A stretch of DNA of 9,869 nt from Spyradomonas excrementavium (GTDB lineage: Bacteria > Cyanobacteriota > Vampirovibrionia > Gastranaerophilales > Gastranaerophilaceae): NCBI GenBank assembly GCA_018714005.1, contig DVOA01000052.1:1-9869 (forward strand), given 5' to 3'. Every line of letters starts with the position of its first letter. The first letter of the stretch is position 1. The position numbers and the translations under genes were made by a program. The notes beneath the pieces were generated by a model. The model did not search any database. It was not told where the DNA came from and saw nothing but the letters and a program-made list of their open reading frames with translations. Of this stretch, positions 4,714 through 9,869 are shown piece after piece.

Positions 4714-6234
4714 TTAAATTTGTTCCTGCTTGATTGTTTTTAATGCATCGGGCAGCTGGTTAATGTCATGGAGAACAAATTGTGCGCCGAAAACGTACAA
4801 CAGGTCTTTTTGCCCGTCGGATTTGTCTTTCGGGGCAAGCACTCCGATAGGAATAACCCCGGCTTTTTTTGCGCATTTCATATCTTCGGGCGTATCGCCC
4901 AAATAGTAAACATTTTTGGCAAAAATCCTGCTTTTTATCTGCAAAATTGCGCTCATTTCCGGATTTTTTGAATCAGAATCAGTGTCATTAGCCGCAACTA
5001 TGCCAGAAAATGCATCTTTCAAGCCGTATTTTTCCAGAAGCCGTCCTGTTTTTTCACGCGTAAGCCCTGAATAAAGCACTTTTTCGCCGTTCAGCCGGTT
5101 CAAAGTTTCGGGAAAAACCAGAAGTTCCTCCTCGCGTCCGTTCTGGGCGCGGCAGTTGTCTGCGATTACGCCCTCAAGGTCAAAAATGAACAGATTTTCG
5201 GGCGAGAGCACATTTACAAGGTTTTTGGCCGCATTTAAAGAGGGAATTGTTATCCTGAGGTGATTTTTGAGCTTGCCTTTGGCGTATTTTTTTACGCGTA
5301 TACCCTTTTGGGCAAGCTTTTGATAGACATTTTCCGCATTTTCTTTGAAATCAACCAGCAAAAAGTTTGTATATGACGGGTAAACAACCCCGCCAATGCG
5401 CGTAAACTCCTCTTTTAAAAAGTTTTTTGCTTTTTCGTTTTCCTCTTTGAGAAATTGCAGGTATTTTTCGTCGCAAATCGCCTCTTTTGCAGCGATTACA
5501 GCTGCACTGTTGACTGTATAAGGGCAAAGAACCTTTTTTATCGCAGAAATATTTGCTCTGCCGGAAATAATGCAGCCGATTCGCAGGCCGGCGAGCCCGT
5601 AATCTTTTGAAAACGAACGTACAACGGCAATATTATCATATCTTGTAAAAATCTCCGCATAGCTCTGCCCTGCATAAACAGCAAAGGATTCTACGATGAC
5701 AATGAGCTTTTCCGGATGAAGTTTTGCGGTTTTTTCAATAAATTCAGCAGGCACAATCCCGCCGGTCGGGTCATTCGGGGTTGTAAAAAGGATTATTTTA
5801 ACTTTTTCATCAATTGCCTGCAAAAATTCTTCCTGCGGGAATTCCCATTTTTTTGAGTACTCAATTTCCCTGTATTCTGCGCCGGCTGCGGCTGTGTAGA
5901 TTCGCGGCATGTTGATTGTGGGCGAAACGGTTATTAACGCTTCCTCAGAAGACAAAAATGTGCGGATAATCGCGTCAAGAGCCTCATCTGCTCCGTTTGT
6001 AAGAAGCAGATTCTGCGGCAAAACATCAAATTTTGCAGCAAGCACGCTGATAAGCTCGCCATAGCGGGGATACTGGGCAATTTCCCTGACGCTGATGTTT
6101 TCAAGCCGTTTCATTACTCTGGGCGAGGGGCCGAGGTAGTTTTCGTTTGCGTCCAATTTCATTACACAGGGCTGAGCATAAGGCTCAACCCCGTATGGTT
6201 CAATATTTTTCAGTGTTTCTCTCGGCTCAATCAT
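4714..6234 (-). CDS. HisC-like aminotransferase fused to a HAD-superfamily hydrolase domain
   Basis: Residues 1-343 match histidinol-phosphate aminotransferase (PLP fold type I): LDANENYLGPSP (27-38), TNGADE (79-84), TTPNDPTGG with N154, the PLP-lysine motif SFSK with K210, GLRIG with R218, and R327 for the substrate carboxylate. Residues 344-506 are a HAD domain: D352 nucleophile, S389 in YSG, K423, and GDTPED with D447 and D451. Two oddities stand out. The usual DEAY, whose Asp binds the PLP ring nitrogen, reads VESF (181-184), and the HAD acid/base Asp is E354. A HisC plus phosphatase fusion could do consecutive steps of histidine synthesis (imidazole-acetol-phosphate to histidinol), but the substitutions leave activity and substrate open. 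Typical HisC is about 350 aa, so the fusion accounts for the 506-aa length. ATG lies 1 nt after the preceding stop with no clear Shine-Dalgarno, implying translational coupling. It is the last gene of the ligA operon. Confidence 0.85.
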   Translation of the reverse strand: MIEPRETLKNIEPYGVEPYAQPCVMKLDANENYLGPSPRVMKRLENISVREIAQYPRYGELISVLAAKFDVLPQNLLLTNGADEALDAIIRTFLSSEEALITVSPTINMPRIYTAAAGAEYREIEYSKKWEFPQEEFLQAIDEKVKIILFTTPNDPTGGIVPAEFIEKTAKLHPEKLIVIVESFAVYAGQSYAEIFTRYDNIAVVRSFSKDYGLAGLRIGCIISGRANISAIKKVLCPYTVNSAAVIAAKEAICDEKYLQFLKEENEKAKNFLKEEFTRIGGVVYPSYTNFLLVDFKENAENVYQKLAQKGIRVKKYAKGKLKNHLRITIPSLNAAKNLVNVLSPENLFIFDLEGVIADNCRAQNGREEELLVFPETLNRLNGEKVLYSGLTREKTGRLLEKYGLKDAFSGIVAANDTDSDSKNPEMSAILQIKSRIFAKNVYYLGDTPEDMKCAKKAGVIPIGVLAPKDKSDGQKDLLYVFGAQFVLHDINQLPDALKTIKQEQI

Positions 6235-6235
6235 A

Positions 6236-6955
6236 CTATTTTACATAGAACTGTGCGTGAACATTTGCTTGAATTTTTACTTTTCCGGGTTCCACGGGAG
6301 TTGAGCCTCCGGCAGCTGAATTTGCTTTTGCGCTGTACATGCGCGGCGAAATTTCATCATACGAAGGGCCCCAGTTTACATTTATGGTTTTTAGACCTGT
6401 AACTTTCTGCCCGAGTGATTCTGCGGTGAGTTTTGAGATGATTTTTGCGTTTGCTGTTGCTTCTTGAACCAATCTGCCTACATAATCGCTTTCATTTTCC
6501 ACATAGAATTTCAATTCGCTTACATTTGTGGCTTTATTTGCAACTGCTGTATCAATGAGTTTTGGCACTGCGTCAAGTTTCTTTGTTTTGACCGTTATTG
6601 TGTTGACCATTGTATAGCCTGTGAGCGTTTTTTTGTTTTTGTCATAGCTGTAATCAGGACGCAGGTTCAAATTGCTGGTCTGGATTGTATCTTTTTTGTC
6701 AATTTCGATGAGGGGTTTAAGGGCTCCGATGAGTTTGTTTGTAATCTCTTTATTTTGGTCGGAAGCGGCTTTTGAGGTTTTTGCCGTTGTTTCTACCGAA
6801 AAAGAAACCCTTGCTGTGTCAGGCGACATTTCTTTTGACGCAGAAGTGTTTACAGAAATGTATCCCATCTCTTTTTCCGTGATTGTGAGGGCTTTTGCGG
6901 GTGCAGAAAAGGAGCCCAGCATGAGCAAAGCCATCAAAAGTGCCAATTTTTTCAT
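6236..6955 (-). CDS. Secreted SIMPL/DUF541 domain protein (YggE/BP26-like)
   Basis: Residues 1-22 form a clear Sec signal peptide (MKK, a Leu/Met/Ala core, then APAKA before Leu23), so the mature protein is exported to the periplasm or cell surface. Residues about 33-238 match the SIMPL/DUF541 family: an opening beta strand ISVNTSASKEMSPDTARV, a SFSVET strand, the long helix with repeated Lys/Ala, RPDYSYDKNKKTLTGY (the family's typical Tyr-rich turn), the TVKTKKLDAVPKLID segment and a C-terminal beta strand. Family members such as YggE and Brucella BP26 form large oligomers, and their biochemical role is poorly known. AGGAGG lies 4 nt before ATG 6955. The gene follows the two-helix membrane protein by 20 nt and is followed by the HisC-HAD gene after 1 nt. 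Confidence 0.9.
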   Translation of the reverse strand: MKKLALLMALLMLGSFSAPAKALTITEKEMGYISVNTSASKEMSPDTARVSFSVETTAKTSKAASDQNKEITNKLIGALKPLIEIDKKDTIQTSNLNLRPDYSYDKNKKTLTGYTMVNTITVKTKKLDAVPKLIDTAVANKATNVSELKFYVENESDYVGRLVQEATANAKIISKLTAESLGQKVTGLKTINVNWGPSYDEISPRMYSAKANSAAGGSTPVEPGKVKIQANVHAQFYVK

Positions 6956-6975
6956 AATTCCTCCTAAAATAACGC

Positions 6976-7335
6976 TTATTTGACTAATTTATCTTTTTCT
7001 TCAGGTTCTTTGTCCTGCAGCAGAAGTTCTTTTGACTCCTGTGCAATTATTCTTCTGATTCTTTCTTCTGTGGGCGATACGGAGCCGAAAGAAATGCCCA
7101 AATCGTTTTTGTTAAGCGCATAAAAGCTCAAAGCCGCAATGCACCAGAGCAAAATACCGTGCAAAATCTCCATTTTGGGCAGCTGGTAAAAGAAAGAGCC
7201 GGCAAAATTCCACAAATGCATACAAACCCAGCCCGGAAACACGAGAAATCCCGTAACCAGCGAGCCGATAAGAAATAATAATAGCAAAACGCCCTTAAAT
7301 CCTGACAATTTGATTATGTTATATTTTCTTTTCAT
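6976..7335 (-). CDS. Two-helix membrane protein of unknown function, 119 aa
   Basis: The protein has a short basic N-terminus and two hydrophobic segments, at about residues 15-37 and 55-74. They are joined by a short loop rich in aromatic residues, with FPGWV and LWNF near it. A charged C-terminal tail (about residues 75-119) is rich in Glu and Lys and probably helical. By the positive-inside rule the N-terminus and tail are likely cytoplasmic, forming a hairpin in the membrane. No known family is recognised. Its ATG shares one base with the ligA stop (TAATG), so translation is coupled to ligA, and the GGAGG inside ligA is about 15 nt away. It precedes the secreted SIMPL gene by 20 nt, suggesting an envelope role, but that is guilt by association only. 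Confidence 0.82.
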   Translation of the reverse strand: MKRKYNIIKLSGFKGVLLLLFLIGSLVTGFLVFPGWVCMHLWNFAGSFFYQLPKMEILHGILLWCIAALSFYALNKNDLGISFGSVSPTEERIRRIIAQESKELLLQDKEPEEKDKLVK

Positions 7336-9338
7336 TAATTTATTTCCATTCCTCCCGCAAGGCGGTTAAAATCGTCTTCATTTATAATTTTAACACCTAA
7401 AGCCTTTGCTTTGTCAACTTTTGAACCCGGATTTTCTCCGACAAGCACATAATTTGTCTTTTTGCTTACCGCAGAAAGGAGCTTTCCGCCGTTGTTTTTG
7501 ATAATTGTTTCAAATTTGTCGCGTGTATCGCTCAAAGTTCCGGTTATAACAAAAGAAATCCCGTCAAAAATCGCCTGTGAAGCGTCAAAAACCTCTTCCT
7601 GCGGCTCTACTCCGAGTTTTTCCAGCTCTTTTAGCATTTTCTGGTTGTGCTCGTTTGCAAAAAAGTCCATTATCCCTGATGAAATCTTTTTGCCTACGCC
7701 CCCGACCTCCTGAATCGTTTCTTCGTCGGCGGTTTTGAGGTTTTTGAAGTTTCTGAATTTTCTTGCAATCACTTCTGAGGTTTCTTTTCCGACATGCCTG
7801 ATACCCAGAGCGTTTAAAAACCTTGCAAATGTCGGATTTTTTGACCCCTGAATCGCTTCGTAAAGGCTGTTTGCCGATTTTTCCGCAATCAAATCCAGAG
7901 AAAGCAAGTCCTCCAGCGTCAATTTGTACAAATCAGCCGGAGTTTCGACCATTCCGCGCTCAACCAGCTGCGCAATAAGGTTTGTTCCGACGCCGTCAAT
8001 GTCCATGCAGTCCTTTGAAACCCAGTATTCAAGTCGGCCTTTAATCTGTGCGGGGCAATAGAACGTATTCGGGCAGTATAAGTTGACTTCGCCCTCTGCT
8101 TCGACGAGTTTTGTGCCGCAAAACGGACAATTTTCCGGCGGTTTGAAATCAAGCGGTTTTCCTGCTGCATGTTCAAGCACTGTAATGACTTTGGGGATGA
8201 TTTCTGCGGCTTTTTTGATTAAAACAGTATCACCGACGTTAATCATTAGCCGTTTTACTTCGTCAAAGTTGTGCAAAGTCGCTCTGGAGACGGTCGAACC
8301 CGAAACAAGCACCGGTTTTAGCACCGCAACCGGAGTTACAGCGCCGGTTCTGCCCACATTGACCTCTACATTTTCCACGGTTGTTGAAACCTCTTCAGGC
8401 GGGAATTTGAACGCCGTTGCCCACCTCGGCGCCCTTGAAGTGTAGCCCATTGCGTTTTCCAGAGCAAAACTGTTCACTTTTATAACAACTCCGTCGGTCG
8501 CGTAGTCGAGATTGTACCTTTCCGTATCCCAGAATTTGCAGTATTCAATGGCTTCTTCAATATTTTTGCAAATTTTATATTCAGGGTTTACGTTCAGCCC
8601 CTGTTTTTTCATAAATTCAAGCATTTCCGCGTGGGAATTGATTTTGTACGCCGAATCCTCAATTATTCCCGCATAAGTGAACATTGAAAGCTCTCTTTGC
8701 GCGGTAATTTCAGAATTTAGCTGGCGCAAAGAGCCTGAGGCGGCATTTCTGGGATTTGCAAAAATTTTTTCCCCCTGCGCTTTTTGTTTTTCGTTCAGCC
8801 GGTCAAAAGCGCTTTTTGGCATAAAAATTTCGCCGCGAGCGTTGAATTCTTTGATTTTGTCCTTTAATTTGTGCGGAATTGTCTTGATTTGGCGAATATT
8901 CGGGGTAATATTCTCGCCGACAACGCCGTCACCGCGTGTTGCGCCGATTTTTAGCTCAGAATCAGCATAAGTCAATGAAACAGCAAGCCCGTCGATTTTC
9001 AGCTCGCAAACCAGCTCAATCGAGGAATGGTCACTGAACTGATTTTTGATTTTTTCGTACCATTTTTCCAAATCCTCGTAAGAATAGGTGTTATCAAGGC
9101 TGTATAGCCTGTTTTTGTGCCTGTATTCGGTAAATCCCTTTGAAACACCCGAACCGACCTTGAGCGTAGGGGATTCAGGGCTTTTAAACAGCGGATATTT
9201 CTTTTCCAGCTCCTGAAGCTCCTTGAAAAGCTTGTCATATTCAACATCGGAAATCAAAAGCGCATTTTCCTCGTAATACGCTTTGTTGTATTTGTTTATG
9301 AGCTTTGTGAGTTCTTCTATTCTTTTTTGCACATCCAC
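7335..9338 (-). CDS. ligA: NAD-dependent DNA ligase (LigA)
   Basis: This enzyme seals single-strand nicks in replication and repair using NAD. Domains run in order: Ia region (residues 1-60), adenylation domain with catalytic K114 in the KIDG motif and HRLYSLDN upstream, OB fold, and a zinc finger with cysteines near 404, 407, 422 and 428. Helix-hairpin-helix repeats follow (about 445-560, with DGVG and GVGKK), then a C-terminal BRCT domain (about 590-665). From GTG at 9338 the protein is 667 aa, against 671 in E. coli, and K114 lines up with E. coli K115. The open frame continues upstream to 9470, but that adds 44 non-homologous residues and runs across the divergent promoter region, so I reject it. 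The Shine-Dalgarno before the GTG is weak, and GTG at 9332 is an alternative. The stop overlaps the next gene's start. Confidence 0.96.
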   Translation of the reverse strand: MDVQKRIEELTKLINKYNKAYYEENALLISDVEYDKLFKELQELEKKYPLFKSPESPTLKVGSGVSKGFTEYRHKNRLYSLDNTYSYEDLEKWYEKIKNQFSDHSSIELVCELKIDGLAVSLTYADSELKIGATRGDGVVGENITPNIRQIKTIPHKLKDKIKEFNARGEIFMPKSAFDRLNEKQKAQGEKIFANPRNAASGSLRQLNSEITAQRELSMFTYAGIIEDSAYKINSHAEMLEFMKKQGLNVNPEYKICKNIEEAIEYCKFWDTERYNLDYATDGVVIKVNSFALENAMGYTSRAPRWATAFKFPPEEVSTTVENVEVNVGRTGAVTPVAVLKPVLVSGSTVSRATLHNFDEVKRLMINVGDTVLIKKAAEIIPKVITVLEHAAGKPLDFKPPENCPFCGTKLVEAEGEVNLYCPNTFYCPAQIKGRLEYWVSKDCMDIDGVGTNLIAQLVERGMVETPADLYKLTLEDLLSLDLIAEKSANSLYEAIQGSKNPTFARFLNALGIRHVGKETSEVIARKFRNFKNLKTADEETIQEVGGVGKKISSGIMDFFANEHNQKMLKELEKLGVEPQEEVFDASQAIFDGISFVITGTLSDTRDKFETIIKNNGGKLLSAVSKKTNYVLVGENPGSKVDKAKALGVKIINEDDFNRLAGGMEIN

Positions 9339-9368
9339 GGTCTTTATGCCATAATTCTCTAATAATCC

Positions 9369-9383
9369 ACATTTTACAATAAA
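9369..9383. promoter_or_regulatory. Divergent promoter candidate sharing a 15-nt motif with 3680-3694
   Basis: The 15-nt sequence ACATTTTACAATAAA here is identical to 3680-3694. Both copies sit between divergent genes, and both contain a -10-like box on each strand: TAAAAT on minus and TACAAT on plus. Here initiation from the minus box would give a leader of about 26 nt before ligA. No good -35 box is seen on either strand at this copy. Identity could be chance in AT-rich intergenic DNA. Confidence 0.3.
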
Positions 9384-9408
9384 AAATTCAACGGAGCCAT
9401 GTTTTAAT

Positions 9409-9869
9409 ATGAGCCTTCTGGAGCAAATAAAAAACTTTAAAAACAAGAAAAAATCCCTGCTTTTCACCACTCCGTCGCATGCTCAGGGCGGGTTTGTTGA
9501 TTCGGATTCAATGGAGTTTCTTGGCAAAAAGGTTTTTGAATGCGATTTTTCGGAAATTGAGGGGTTTGACAACCTCCGGCACCCTGAAAATACGCTAAAA
9601 ACGCTCCTCGCCGAATTAACGAAAATTTACGGCTCAAAACAAACCTTTATTCTCACAAACGGCTCCAGCTCGGGCATTTTAGCAGCAATGCTCTCCGTTT
9701 TAAAGGACAATGAAAAGGTAATTATCGCAAGAAACTGCCATATAAGCGTCACAAACGGGCTTATTTTGACAGGTGCGGCTCCTGCGTGGATTTTGCCGGA
9801 ATATGATAAAAAATGGGGCGTTTTTAATGCGATTAGTCCGGATTCGGTCAAAAAAGCCATCGAAAATAA
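9409..9869 (+). CDS. Orn/Lys/Arg decarboxylase family protein, 5' part (cut by window edge)
   Basis: The 153 visible residues match the N-terminus of the PLP-dependent ornithine/lysine/arginine decarboxylase family: TTPSHAQGG (20-28), FDNLRHPE (53-60), TNGSSSGILAAM (83-94, the phosphate-binding STSG-like loop), and ARNCHISV (107-114), in which H111 is the family's PLP-stacking His. The expected catalytic Lys lies beyond the window. The reading starts directly in the PLP domain, so it lacks the N-terminal wing domain of the long E. coli enzymes and resembles the shorter type of about 450-490 residues. The product would be a polyamine or diamine (putrescine, cadaverine or agmatine), but substrate cannot be assigned from this part. 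ATG at 9409 has GGAG 12 nt upstream, a long spacing. It is divergent from ligA. Confidence 0.9.
   Translation, partial: MSLLEQIKNFKNKKKSLLFTTPSHAQGGFVDSDSMEFLGKKVFECDFSEIEGFDNLRHPENTLKTLLAELTKIYGSKQTFILTNGSSSGILAAMLSVLKDNEKVIIARNCHISVTNGLILTGAAPAWILPEYDKKWGVFNAISPDSVKKAIEN

Noticed and set aside
8083..8445. 120-aa plus-strand open frame antisense to ligA
   Set aside because: The opposite strand has unambiguous ligase domains. The Ser/Thr/Val-rich translation is a shadow of the coding strand.
9339..9470. 44-residue N-terminal extension of LigA from an ATG at 9470
   Set aside because: The extension shows no ligase homology, overlaps the start of the divergent decarboxylase gene and covers the likely promoter region. 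A GTG at 9338 gives the usual family length and places the catalytic Lys correctly.
9627..9860. 77-aa minus-strand open frame at the right edge
   Set aside because: It lies antisense to the clearly homologous decarboxylase coding sequence and has no supporting ribosome site or family match.

Overview
This window is ordinary chromosomal DNA from a moderately AT-rich bacterium. Genes are densely packed, Shine-Dalgarno sequences are strong, and GTG and TTG starts occur beside ATG. NAD-dependent DNA ligase and undecaprenyl-diphosphatase confirm a bacterial chromosome. The set of small orphan proteins (an EF-hand protein, a 31-aa membrane peptide, Cys-rich mini-proteins) together with a HisC-HAD fusion would suit a gut lineage such as Gastranaerophilales/Melainabacteria. 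That assignment is an impression from gene style and the sequence does not prove it. No mobile element, CRISPR array, rRNA or tRNA is visible, and no stretch over 300 bases lacks a gene.

Layout, left to right. Positions 1-170 hold no gene but contain a good sigma70-type promoter (13-41) firing leftward out of the window, followed by the leader of a small EF-hand protein (171-440, +). A leftward operon runs from 3662 down to 472: a 17-repeat TPR protein, QueD, UppP and a 60-aa Cys-rich protein, with intergenic gaps of 3, 3 and 17 nt. It converges on the EF-hand gene at one hairpin (474-508) that appears to terminate both strands and also encodes the C-terminus of the Cys-rich protein. Next come a 72-aa orphan (3782-4000, +) and a small zinc-ribbon protein (4034-4366, -), also convergent on a shared hairpin. 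A 31-aa single-span membrane peptide (4527-4622, +) follows with its own terminator.

A second leftward operon spans 9338-4714: ligA, a two-helix membrane protein, a secreted SIMPL/DUF541 protein, and a HisC-like aminotransferase fused to a HAD-hydrolase domain. Its genes overlap by 1 nt or are separated by 20 and 1 nt. Divergent from ligA, at the right edge, is the 5' part of an Orn/Lys/Arg decarboxylase-family gene (9409 onward, +).

The two operons mix housekeeping functions (DNA ligation, cell-wall lipid carrier recycling, queuosine precursor synthesis, amino-acid metabolism) without a single obvious pathway. No convincing new defence or mobile system is present. The points most worth following are the HisC-HAD fusion, in which PLP-contact and HAD acid/base residues are substituted, the terminator embedded in coding sequence, and the untracked 31-aa membrane peptide.
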